Source: an uncultured Bacteroides sp. (GTDB lineage: Bacteria > Bacteroidota > Bacteroidia > Cytophagales > Cyclobacteriaceae). From it: a stretch of 64,000 nt of DNA. The position numbers and the translations under genes are program-made. The stretch covers positions 124,001 through 188,000 of the forward strand of contig CABHOV010000077.1 in the NCBI GenBank assembly GCA_902168185.1, in the 5' to 3' direction. Under the pieces are notes generated by a model. It was given only the letters and a program-made list of their open reading frames with translations, made no database searches and was not told where the DNA came from. This document shows, in pieces, positions 8,264 to 16,347 of the stretch; position 1 is the first letter of the stretch, and each line of letters begins with the position of its first letter.

Positions 8264-9937
8264 ATGGCAACGAACAATCTAAACATAACTGCATCTGCGG
8301 AAGAGCCTCTGGTTGAGGGCACCGTTCGTGCTTCGGCAAATGGATCGAAAAACAACACGGTAAAGTGGAAAGAATGGCACCTGATAGCTTTTCGTATTTC
8401 ATTTATATTCTTTGTGAGTATATGCATTCCTAATAATATAGAATGGTATAAACACGTTATCAATATTGATTGGAGTAACCTGCATTACCGCGACTTGTAT
8501 GATATAGCAAGGTTTGGTTCCGGTCTTAATTTTTTTGGCAACACAATTTTTGGCAACGCCTTGCAGGGATATGCGAATTGGATCATTACCCTATTGTTCA
8601 GCATCGTGGCTAGTCTTGTCTGGACGTTTATCGATAAGAAAAGAAATCCAGTACCATCAGAATATACTATACTATACTATTGGCTGCGCGCCATTGTACG
8701 GTATCGTGCCGGAATCGGTATAATCGGTTTTGGATTTACGAAATTATTTCCCGTTCAGATGCCGTACCCGTCATACGGGCTTTTAAATACTGACTTTGGA
8801 GATTTTACAGCGCAGAAGATATACTGGCTTTCCATTGGTATCGTTCCCTGGTACCAGGTATTTGCAGGCGTTGTGGAGATCGCTGCGGGGGCTCTACTCT
8901 TTTTCCGTAAAACGACCTTGATCGGTGCCGCGTTGTTGTTCGGTGCATTGGGAGATATAGTATACGTGAATTTTGCGTATGATGGAGGCGTGCATGTGTA
9001 TAGTTCATATTTCGTTTTGCTGTCTGCTTTTTTAATGGTTCACTATATACCCGCTTTATATAACCTGTTGATCCTGGAGAAACCTTCACGCATCGTAAGT
9101 TACTACCCTTCATTCTCAAAGCCGTGGCAACAAGGTGCGCGTGTAAGTCTGAAAGTTGCAACGATTGGAGTTTTTCTTGTTCTTCTTTTTTACTTGCAAT
9201 GGATAAACTTCTTGTATGATCCATATAAGCAGCCGTCTACAAAAGGCATCACATCGTTACGGGGCTATTATAACGTTGCTACATTCCGGTTAAATGGCAA
9301 GGAAATACCGTACTCTCCTTTGGATACAGTACGCTGGCAGGAAGCTACATTTGAGAATTGGACATCTTTAACCTTCAAGGTAAATAAACCTACTGCGCTT
9401 GATCTCTCCAATGGTGGTGGCGATCCTCAACGGGACATAAACCGAACATTTGAGTTGACAGGCACAGCCGGAGGAAGACGTGTGTTCCATTACTATGCGG
9501 ATACCGTGGAAAATATACTATATCTACAGGATAAATATAAAGCGCAGCCCGATCGCAGAAATGTCGTTGCCGGTGCCGGAGGTGATGGTCCTGGAAACGG
9601 AGCACCGCCCGAAAAAAGAATCGCCATTCCGGAAAATCGAAAAGCTGGTATATATAGCGATAGTTGGATCAGTGATGCCGCGTGGAAGCATATCGGAGAT
9701 GAAGTGGATTTTATTGATTCGCGTGCCGCCTCAGCCCGCAGAGACCGTGAGTTTGCCGAAACCAGCAGAAAATTCGACAAGCGTAACCGTATGATGTTAA
9801 AATATCATACTAGTGATGGAGATCACGTAATTCTGGAAGGACTTAATGAAGATCAGGATTCTATATATATAGTACTGGATAAGGTCGATCGTAAGTATAT
9901 ACTCTCGCAAGGGAAGCTTGTTGCAGGTAAATACTAA
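8264..9937 (+). CDS. DoxX-like integral membrane protein 2 (tandem paralog)
   Basis: 557 residues, starting 10 bases after the previous gene. Matching blocks against its neighbour include TILYYWLRAIVRYRAG, TKLFPVQMPYPS, VVEIAAGALLFFRKTTLIGA, YNVATFRLNGKEIPYSP and DSIYIVLDKVDRKYIL, so the two arose by duplication. It has the same membrane layout (about seven segments) and the same C-terminal domain, but an extra stretch at about 425-510 splits that domain. The insert is Gly/Pro-rich at first and then charged. Retention of both copies side by side suggests a heteromeric complex. The substrate and electron acceptor are not readable from sequence. Confidence 0.75.
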   Translation: MATNNLNITASAEEPLVEGTVRASANGSKNNTVKWKEWHLIAFRISFIFFVSICIPNNIEWYKHVINIDWSNLHYRDLYDIARFGSGLNFFGNTIFGNALQGYANWIITLLFSIVASLVWTFIDKKRNPVPSEYTILYYWLRAIVRYRAGIGIIGFGFTKLFPVQMPYPSYGLLNTDFGDFTAQKIYWLSIGIVPWYQVFAGVVEIAAGALLFFRKTTLIGAALLFGALGDIVYVNFAYDGGVHVYSSYFVLLSAFLMVHYIPALYNLLILEKPSRIVSYYPSFSKPWQQGARVSLKVATIGVFLVLLFYLQWINFLYDPYKQPSTKGITSLRGYYNVATFRLNGKEIPYSPLDTVRWQEATFENWTSLTFKVNKPTALDLSNGGGDPQRDINRTFELTGTAGGRRVFHYYADTVENILYLQDKYKAQPDRRNVVAGAGGDGPGNGAPPEKRIAIPENRKAGIYSDSWISDAAWKHIGDEVDFIDSRAASARRDREFAETSRKFDKRNRMMLKYHTSDGDHVILEGLNEDQDSIYIVLDKVDRKYILSQGKLVAGKY

Positions 9938-10007
9938 ATTTTAAAACGGTTAACATAATATATCATAAGGGAATTGTATACATAATGCTTTTACTTATAT
10001 ATTCTGC

Positions 10008-10601
10008 ATGTGGATAGTGCGCTTGTTTTTTATTCTGATGGTGCTGTTTGTGTACACAGGCTGTGACAAATTAAATAGTGATCCGAGTGAATTTGCAGGT
10101 TCGTATGATTCAAGTGTGTGGCCTGCTACCTTTGGTTTGGGGAGAGTTGCCTTGGCTCGTGAAATAGACTCATTGAATATAGATGTACGTCCCGACGGGG
10201 AAGGATTACCGGAAGGTTCCGGTACGGTATTGCAAGGTAAACATATCTACATAGCCAAGTGCGCTATATGTCATGGGCACACCGGCACAGAAGGACCTTA
10301 TGCTAAACTTGTGGGAGCCTTCTACGAATCGGACTCCATACAAAGGGGCGAGAAGACCATCGGCAATTACTGGCCTTACGCATCTACACTCTATGACTAT
10401 ATTAACCGCGCCATGCCATACAACAACCCGGGCACATTAACGTCAGAGGAAGTTTATAGCATTACGGCTTTCTTACTGTATAGAAATAACATCATTGATT
10501 CTACCATTGTGATGGATGCACGTACTCTGCCCCAAGTGATTATGCCAGCGCAGAAACTGTTTATTAATGATGATCGGACAGGAGGCAGTGAAATACGGTG
10601 A
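10008..10601 (+). CDS. Mono-haem c-type cytochrome lipoprotein
   Basis: 197 residues. The start MWIVRLFFILMVLFVYTGC is a lipoprotein signal with lipidated Cys19. A single haem-binding CAICH motif lies at 85-89, and a likely axial Met sits in RAMPYNNPGTLT (Met136). The arrangement is that of a small class I cytochrome c anchored on the periplasmic face. The stop overlaps the start of the SoxC-like gene by 4 bases (GTGA), which predicts translational coupling and a physical partnership. In Sox systems the SoxC molybdoenzyme works with cytochrome SoxD, and in SorAB with cytochrome SorB; this gene is placed to play the same role. It is shorter than di-haem SoxD. Confidence 0.88.
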   Translation: MWIVRLFFILMVLFVYTGCDKLNSDPSEFAGSYDSSVWPATFGLGRVALAREIDSLNIDVRPDGEGLPEGSGTVLQGKHIYIAKCAICHGHTGTEGPYAKLVGAFYESDSIQRGEKTIGNYWPYASTLYDYINRAMPYNNPGTLTSEEVYSITAFLLYRNNIIDSTIVMDARTLPQVIMPAQKLFINDDRTGGSEIR

Positions 10602-11851
10602 GTAAGCTATATATGAAACCAATAGAAGGATATCCAGGATCTAAGATCAAGCGAAGAACATTGTTAGGAGGTGCTGCTACTGCCGCAGTTGTGCTGGCAC
10701 AAACTGCTTTTGGTAAAGTCATGCAAAAGGCTGTGACACAAGCCGAGTTGATTGTTGACCCAACTAAAAAACTTGGACCACCACCCGGAGCTATCGGTAC
10801 ACGTTCTCCCTTTGAAAAACCATTCAAGTTACCTTCTGATACTTCATCGCGAACACCCCTGCAAGATCTATTCGGTACCCTTACACCTTCCGATCTTCAC
10901 TACGAACGTCATCATGGTGGAGTACCCCTTATCGATCCTGATAAATATGAACTGCTCATTCACGGAATGGTAAAGAAACCGATGATCTTTACCTTGCGCG
11001 ATTTAAAAAAATTTCCTTCCGTATCGAGGACTATGTTTCTGGAATGCTCGGGAAATTTCAGAGGAAGCAAAGAGACGTTGTCACCACAAGAGATCTGCGG
11101 ACTCACCAGTCAAAGCGAGTGGACCGGTGTGATGTTATCAACGCTGTTCAGAGAAGTTGGTATTGATCCAAGGGCTACCTGGTTTCTGGCAGAAGGATCC
11201 GATGCCGCAGTGATGACGCGAAGTATACCTATAGATAAAGGATGGCAGGATACCATGGTTGCTTATGCGCAGAACGGTGAGGCAGTCAGACCTGAACAAG
11301 GTTATCCTGCGCGCCTGGTTCTTCCGGGGTGGGAAGGGAATACATGTGTAAAGTGGGTCCGGCGGATAGAAGTTTCCGATAAGCCTTTTATGACGCGTGA
11401 AGAGACATCGAAATACACCGAGCCTGTTACCGGAGGAAAGATTCGGCAGTTCAGTTTTGTTATGGACGCACGGTCTATAATAACGTATCCTGCATATCCA
11501 GCCAAGGTAGAAAAAGGTTGGATTGAAATCCGCGGTATAGCCTGGAGCGGCAGAGGTAAAGTGGTAAAAGTGGAAGTAAGTACCAATGGGGGGAATACCT
11601 GGAACGAGGCGTTGCTACAGGTTCCGGTTCTGGATAAAGCGCATACTGGTTTTCGTTTTTTGTGGAGATGGAATGGGGAGACAACAGAAATTATGAGCCG
11701 CGCCATGGATGAGACCGGCTACACGCAACCATTTTACAAAACGTTACTCGAAGCACGTGGTGGAACGGGAGGGTATCATTTTAATCCGGTAACAAAATGG
11801 ATCGTCCAGAAAAACGGTGAAGTATATCTGCACCCGGAAGCTAAAAAGTAG
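10598..11851 (+). CDS. soxC: SoxC-like sulfite/sulfane dehydrogenase, molybdopterin subunit
   Basis: 417 residues from the GTG overlapping the cytochrome stop; an ATG at 10613 is an equally possible start. A Tat signal is visible (KRRTLLGGAATAAVVLA). The body matches the sulfite-oxidase fold: TPSDLHYERHHGGVPLIDP, FTLRDLKKFPSVSR and FLECSGN, with Cys150 as the probable Mo ligand, followed by a Mo-cofactor dimerisation domain (VEVSTNGGNTWNEA, about 290-380). The TPS-LHYERHHGGVP block is more like SoxC than MsrP/YedY, which makes oxidation of sulfite or protein-bound sulfane the best guess. The enzyme would be exported folded to the periplasm and deliver electrons to the adjacent cytochrome. Being downstream of a SAM riboswitch is unusual for this enzyme class as far as I know. 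Confidence 0.88.
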   Translation: MSKLYMKPIEGYPGSKIKRRTLLGGAATAAVVLAQTAFGKVMQKAVTQAELIVDPTKKLGPPPGAIGTRSPFEKPFKLPSDTSSRTPLQDLFGTLTPSDLHYERHHGGVPLIDPDKYELLIHGMVKKPMIFTLRDLKKFPSVSRTMFLECSGNFRGSKETLSPQEICGLTSQSEWTGVMLSTLFREVGIDPRATWFLAEGSDAAVMTRSIPIDKGWQDTMVAYAQNGEAVRPEQGYPARLVLPGWEGNTCVKWVRRIEVSDKPFMTREETSKYTEPVTGGKIRQFSFVMDARSIITYPAYPAKVEKGWIEIRGIAWSGRGKVVKVEVSTNGGNTWNEALLQVPVLDKAHTGFRFLWRWNGETTEIMSRAMDETGYTQPFYKTLLEARGGTGGYHFNPVTKWIVQKNGEVYLHPEAKK

Positions 11852-11880
11852 TTTTTGATATATAGTATATTTTTTGTTGA

Positions 11881-13323
11881 ATGGCCAGAGGTAATAAGAA
11901 AGATTTTGATGCAGTCGTTGTTGGCTCAGGTCCGAATGGTCTGGCAGCAGCGATTACCTTGCAACGCGCTGGTCTTTCCGTTTTAATCCTTGAAGCAAAA
12001 GATACGATCGGTGGCGGGCTTCGTTCTACCGAGTTAACGTTGCCAGGCTATATACATGATGTATGCTCAGCAATACATCCGATGGCAGCTGGTTCACCGT
12101 TCTTTGCTTCGGTTCCTCTGCACGAGCATGGCCTTGAATTGATACAACCAAAATATGCAGCGGCGCATCCATTCGTAGATGGTGATGCTGCAATACTTTA
12201 TAGTTCGCTTGAGACTACAGCAGAAAATCTAGGCAAAGACGCAGCATCTTATTCAAGACTGATAAAGCCGTTGGTAAAGCAGTTTGATGCATTGATGCAC
12301 GATATACTTGGTCCGTTGCGTATTCCCAAAAATCCTATACTACTGGCTTCCTTCGGTCTGAATGCACTTAAACCTGCAGATATACTGGTTGATAAATTTA
12401 ATACAAAAGAAGCACGAGGCCTATGGGCAGGAATGGCTGCGCATTCCATTCTTCCGCTTCATAAAATTGCAACCTCTGCTATAGGGTTGGTTCTGATGAG
12501 CGCAGGGCATGCGAAAGGCTGGCCCATTCCAAAAGGTGGATCAGCTGCTATTGCAAAATCACTGGCCTCATACTTTATTTCACTGGGCGGTAAAATTGAA
12601 ACCGGTGTCCATGTTCGCTCTCTGGAACAGTTACCTTCCGCACGTGCTATACTGTTTGATGTAACACCACGTCAGCTGTTGCAAATTGCTGGACATAGCT
12701 TTTCACCGATATACACCTACCAATTACAACGGTACAGCTATGGCATGGGGGTATTTAAAGTCGATTGGGCACTTGATGGTCCCATTCCGTTTAGTTCGCC
12801 TGAATGTCGGGAAGCAGGAACTGTACACATCGGAAACACATTTGAAGATATAGCGCAATCAGAATATCAAACCTGGAAAGGCAAGCATGCCGAGCAGCCG
12901 TTTGTTCTGCTTGCCCAGCAAAGTATAGCAGACGCCACGCGGGCTCCCCAGGGTAAACATACTGCCTGGGGATATTGTCATGTACCCAATGGATCAACCG
13001 TTGATATGACGCATGCAATTGAAACCCAGATTGAACGTTTTGCTCCTGGATTTAAGGATCGAATTCTTTCCAGAAGCACGATGAATACGACACAGCTTGA
13101 ACTTTACAATCCAAACTACATTGGAGGTGACATCAATGGTGGTGCTGCCACCATTGCACAGCTTTTTACAAGGCCGGCACTGAGGCTTTCTCCCTATAGG
13201 ACATCCACCAAGGGGCTATATATATGTTCATCGTCAACGCCTCCCGGAGGTGGTGTGCACGGTATGAGTGGGTACCATGCCGCGCGCAGAGCTTTGAGGG
13301 ATATCTTCAGTGGGAATGTATAG
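11881..13323 (+). CDS. FAD-dependent oxidoreductase, phytoene-desaturase/PYROXD2-like
   Basis: 480 residues. An N-terminal dinucleotide-binding fold is plain (AVVVGSGPNGLAAAITL with ILEAKDTIGGG), and the C-terminus carries ICSSSTPPGGGVHGMSGYHA, the FAD-contacting end of the CrtI/PYROXD2 group. No signal peptide is seen, so it is cytoplasmic or peripheral. It starts 29 bases after the SoxC-like gene, so co-transcription is likely. No carotenoid genes are nearby, so carotenoid desaturation is not supported. The substrate is unknown and a redox role in the same sulfur pathway is only suggested by position. Confidence 0.8.
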   Translation: MARGNKKDFDAVVVGSGPNGLAAAITLQRAGLSVLILEAKDTIGGGLRSTELTLPGYIHDVCSAIHPMAAGSPFFASVPLHEHGLELIQPKYAAAHPFVDGDAAILYSSLETTAENLGKDAASYSRLIKPLVKQFDALMHDILGPLRIPKNPILLASFGLNALKPADILVDKFNTKEARGLWAGMAAHSILPLHKIATSAIGLVLMSAGHAKGWPIPKGGSAAIAKSLASYFISLGGKIETGVHVRSLEQLPSARAILFDVTPRQLLQIAGHSFSPIYTYQLQRYSYGMGVFKVDWALDGPIPFSSPECREAGTVHIGNTFEDIAQSEYQTWKGKHAEQPFVLLAQQSIADATRAPQGKHTAWGYCHVPNGSTVDMTHAIETQIERFAPGFKDRILSRSTMNTTQLELYNPNYIGGDINGGAATIAQLFTRPALRLSPYRTSTKGLYICSSSTPPGGGVHGMSGYHAARRALRDIFSGNV

Positions 13324-13509
13324 TTGTATTCTCATACAATTCCAATCTGCTATTTTATTTTTCATAGATCGTTGCCAGGATGCTAATAGCCAGACATTCT
13401 CTGTTATGTCCTGCTTAATGTACAGACGCTTCAAGTGCCATTTTGCCTGCTTGACTGTGATTTGCCTGTGCCTATAGGGTGAGTGCAAATACCTTTGATT
13501 AAAAAAAAT

Positions 13510-14196
13510 ATGAAAAGAGGATTATGGTATAGCAGGTTGTCTGCAGGAATGATGTTCGTATTGTCGTCTGTATGTTTTTTCTCGTGTGAGAAAAATGATG
13601 TAGACCCGTCGGGTTCGGTTAGTATAAAAGTAGTAAATGCGACATCCACCGAAGGTGCACAAAGTTTTACATTGATTAACAAGGTACTCATTAGCGGTGG
13701 ACTGGATTTTACAGATGCATCGGACTACATGACTACAAATTCCGGAACACGACTGGTGGCTGAATTTAAAGACGAAGGAACAAATAATGTCTCGGCTACC
13801 GGTGAGCTATATATGGATGATGGTTCCAGTTTTACTATTTACCTGGTAGGGAGCGGTTCCTCTGCGCGCGTTCAACAGTATAAAGACAATCTGTCTGCGC
13901 CTGCCAGTGATAAGGTGAAGGTTAAATTCATCCACCTGAGTGATGCAGCACCGTCTAATATCTATATCAAAGATTCCGATGGAGAAACCATTGTCAGTAA
14001 TCTTACCATCAACATAGAAAGTGGTTATTCAACGCTTGATCCCGGAACGCTCTCGCTGCAACTTTATAATACCGTATCGCGAAACAGCATCGGTACTTTT
14101 GATGTGCCTGACCTGGTAGGCGGAAAAATATATACTATATACACAACCGGATCAACGGATGCAACCGTAAGCGTGCAGAAGGTTCTTCACAACTAA
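13510..14196 (+). CDS. DUF4397-type lipoprotein
   Basis: 228 residues from the ATG at 13510; an upstream in-frame GTG (13483) would put non-signal residues first and is rejected. The signal FVLSSVCFFSC ends in a lipidated Cys followed by EKNDVDPSG. The repeated pattern KVKFIHLSDAAPSNIYIKD ... YSTLDPGTLSLQLYN resembles DUF4397, a beta-sandwich module of unknown function common in Bacteroidota surface proteins. A gap of 186 bases separates it from the oxidoreductase, without an obvious terminator in between, and a strong terminator follows. It may be the last gene of the S-box operon or a separate unit. Confidence 0.75.
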   Translation: MKRGLWYSRLSAGMMFVLSSVCFFSCEKNDVDPSGSVSIKVVNATSTEGAQSFTLINKVLISGGLDFTDASDYMTTNSGTRLVAEFKDEGTNNVSATGELYMDDGSSFTIYLVGSGSSARVQQYKDNLSAPASDKVKVKFIHLSDAAPSNIYIKDSDGETIVSNLTINIESGYSTLDPGTLSLQLYNTVSRNSIGTFDVPDLVGGKIYTIYTTGSTDATVSVQKVLHN

Positions 14197-14216
14197 GTAC
14201 AAGTGCTATAGAAAGT

Positions 14217-14255
14217 AAAAAGGAAAGGTGTTTCATGACATGCCTTTCCTTTTTT
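14217..14255 (+). terminator. Strong intrinsic terminator
   Basis: AAAAAGGAAAGG (14217-14228) pairs with CCTTTCCTTTTT (14243-14254) across a 14-base loop, with the 3' arm running into T residues. It sits just after the DUF4397 gene and probably ends the long operon that starts at the S-box. Confidence 0.9.
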
Positions 14256-14332
14256 GCATTATACATCTTGCGAAGGCCTGTTCACGTTAAGCTATACCCC
14301 GCGTGAGATGTGATAAAGTAGCCGAATTGAGT

Positions 14333-14362
14333 GGGAGGCGGTTAATAACGCTACCGCTTTCC
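14333..14362. other. Hairpin in the leader of the sigma factor gene
   Basis: GGGAGGCGGT (14333-14342) can pair fully with ACCGCTTTCC (14353-14362), ten pairs including two G-U, around a 10-base loop. It lies about 125 bases upstream of the ECF sigma gene. No T-run follows, so it is not a terminator; a structured leader or protein-binding site is possible. Confidence 0.45.
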
Positions 14363-14488
14363 AGTTCGTGCCATACTTTAACATACACTTAATATTGAAA
14401 TAAGGATGGATACATAATTATGCTGTAAACTTGAGATGTTCTTTCTGGACGAAATTGTGGTAGTAAAGTCATTTTTGCTAAAAGCGTT

Positions 14489-15091
14489 ATGTTCCATAAA
14501 AAGCTATCTCAAAGAAGTATATCCGATTTGGTACTCGCGCTCAAGAGTGGGAGTGAGCCTGCTTTTCGTGAGCTGCTCGATCGTTATGCCGGTAAGGTAT
14601 ACCGTTATGCGTTGCGTTTTGTAGCGAGCGAACCGGTTGCAGAGGAACTTGCCCAGGATGTATTTGTAAAGATCTGGAACAACCGTGATACGATTGATGC
14701 GTCCCAATCATTCAATAATTTTCTGTTCAGGATTACCAAGAACCACATCTTGAATCATTTGAGAGATCTGCAACGGGACACGGCTCTTAATAAAGAGTAC
14801 TGTCTTTCATTGACAACATTTCACAACGCGGTTGAAGATTCACTTATTCATGAAGAGTATCTACAGCTCGCCAACAGGGCTATAGCATTGTTACCTGAGA
14901 AAAGACGTTCTATTTTTATAATGAGCAGATTTGATGGCATGAGCTACGATCAGATCTCGCAGACGCTGGGTATCAGCAAAGATACCGTACGCCTTCAGAT
15001 GATTAAATCTCTCAGAACCATCCGTGAATATCTTAAACTTCATGTCGATGTCCCAATCGGCATACTTTTACTCGTGGGAAATATATTTTAA
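14489..15091 (+). CDS. ECF-type RNA polymerase sigma factor (FecI-like)
   Basis: 200 residues, a normal length for the family. Region 2 is at about 24-90 (FRELLDRYAGKVYRYAL, EELAQDVFVKIWNNRD) and region 4 at about 125-185 (LLPEKRRSIFIMSRFDGMSY, then a helix-turn-helix around ISQTLGISKDTV). This is the Bacteroidota ECF subgroup paired with FecR anti-sigma factors and TonB receptors. A FecR gene starts 66 bases later and an STN-type receptor follows, so this sigma factor probably answers an outer-membrane signal and activates the receptor and the surface-protein genes downstream. Confidence 0.93.
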   Translation: MFHKKLSQRSISDLVLALKSGSEPAFRELLDRYAGKVYRYALRFVASEPVAEELAQDVFVKIWNNRDTIDASQSFNNFLFRITKNHILNHLRDLQRDTALNKEYCLSLTTFHNAVEDSLIHEEYLQLANRAIALLPEKRRSIFIMSRFDGMSYDQISQTLGISKDTVRLQMIKSLRTIREYLKLHVDVPIGILLLVGNIF

Positions 15092-15157
15092 AAAAAATAT
15101 GCAACTCCGATAGACCTTCCGCTTCAGTCTGGTGTATTCTATACAAAAGGAATTCAA

Positions 15158-16189
15158 TTGGAGCGTAAACAAAAAATATCGAAAGAGCTGATGGATAAAT
15201 TTCTGCAGCATCGTGCCAATGAGCAGGAGCGTGCAGAAGTAATTGCATTCATACGGAGCAGTGCTCCAGATGATGCTATAACGGAAGAGATATTTTCAAA
15301 AGGCTGGGAACAGATGGATGCTGAAGAGGAGCAAAGATCTCATCCCCTGCAATACAATAAAATCAGAGAGAGCCTTGCTATACCACAAGGTCGCGGCAGA
15401 CAATTCGCCACATTTTATCGGATCGCGGCATCGTTGCTTTTGCTGGCAGTCTGCATCTATACTTTTGTGCTGCACTGGCAGAGTATTTTGAATATAGTTG
15501 ATCCCGTACACTATATCACACAACGGGCCTCTGCAGGCCAGCGTCTTGAATTCAACCTGCCGGATGGTTCACATATAGTGTTGAATGCTGGCAGTAAACT
15601 TACGTATCCCGATCGGTTCAGAAATGGCACGCGCGAGATGACACTGCAGGGTGAAGCTTTCTTTAAAGTTGTGCGCGATGAAGAAAGACCTTTCCTGGTA
15701 CATACCGGTAAACTTCGCACACAAGTCCTCGGTACCTCTTTTAATATACATGCTTACCCGGAAGAGAATACGATCCGCGTCAGCGTTTTGACAGGCAAAG
15801 TTTCAGTCTCTGTTTTCCAGGACACCGCATCTATTACGCCTCAGCAGCAGCATCTGCTGACCGTAAATCAACAAGTACAGTATGATCGCCACACGAATTC
15901 ATTTTCGAAAGAGGAACTCCTATCTGCAGAGCATACTATAGAGTGGACAGAGGGAAAACTTGTGCTGCGCAAAGCTTCCTTTCAGGAAGTCGCCAGTACG
16001 TTAGAGCGCTGGTATAATATACATGTCGAGACGAAGCAATCAGAAGTTGGAGATTGTACGTTCACCTCCAGTTTCCAGGAAGGTACAACGCTGCAGGATG
16101 TGCTGAAGATGTTGAGCATCACGAACAGAATCACCTACAATATTGAAGGCAATACAGTAAAACTATACGCAGGAAAATGTTCGCACTAA
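15158..16189 (+). CDS. FecR-type anti-sigma factor
   Basis: 343 residues if translation begins at TTG 15158; the first in-frame ATG is at 15191 and would drop 11 residues of the N-terminal sigma-binding region. No in-frame ATG exists between the upstream stop and the TTG. One membrane segment lies at about 88-106 (RIAASLLLLAVCIYTFVL). The periplasmic FecR domain spans about 120-215 (LPDGSHIVLNAGSKLTYP, GEAFFKVVRDEERPFLVHTG), and a C-terminal DUF4974 module (about 265-340) follows. In this family the protein holds the sigma factor at the membrane and releases it when the STN domain of a loaded TonB receptor contacts it. That receptor is the next gene. Confidence 0.92.
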   Translation: MERKQKISKELMDKFLQHRANEQERAEVIAFIRSSAPDDAITEEIFSKGWEQMDAEEEQRSHPLQYNKIRESLAIPQGRGRQFATFYRIAASLLLLAVCIYTFVLHWQSILNIVDPVHYITQRASAGQRLEFNLPDGSHIVLNAGSKLTYPDRFRNGTREMTLQGEAFFKVVRDEERPFLVHTGKLRTQVLGTSFNIHAYPEENTIRVSVLTGKVSVSVFQDTASITPQQQHLLTVNQQVQYDRHTNSFSKEELLSAEHTIEWTEGKLVLRKASFQEVASTLERWYNIHVETKQSEVGDCTFTSSFQEGTTLQDVLKMLSITNRITYNIEGNTVKLYAGKCSH

Positions 16190-16347
16190 AATTATTACAG
16201 ATGCACTGAAAAGATACGAGACTCCACTGATATATATAAAGGGAACGAAGGTGCTCGAACACCTCCGTTCTGAAAAATGAGTTTTGAACCTCATTGCTTT
16301 CAGGAAATAACCGATTAAGATTTAACCAAAAAAAGCAAGTCAAAAGT

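Noticed and set aside
11881-13323. Carotenoid biosynthesis assignment for the FAD oxidoreductase
   Set aside because: Only the fold supports it; no other carotenoid gene is near and the PYROXD2-like subgroup is not a proven desaturase.
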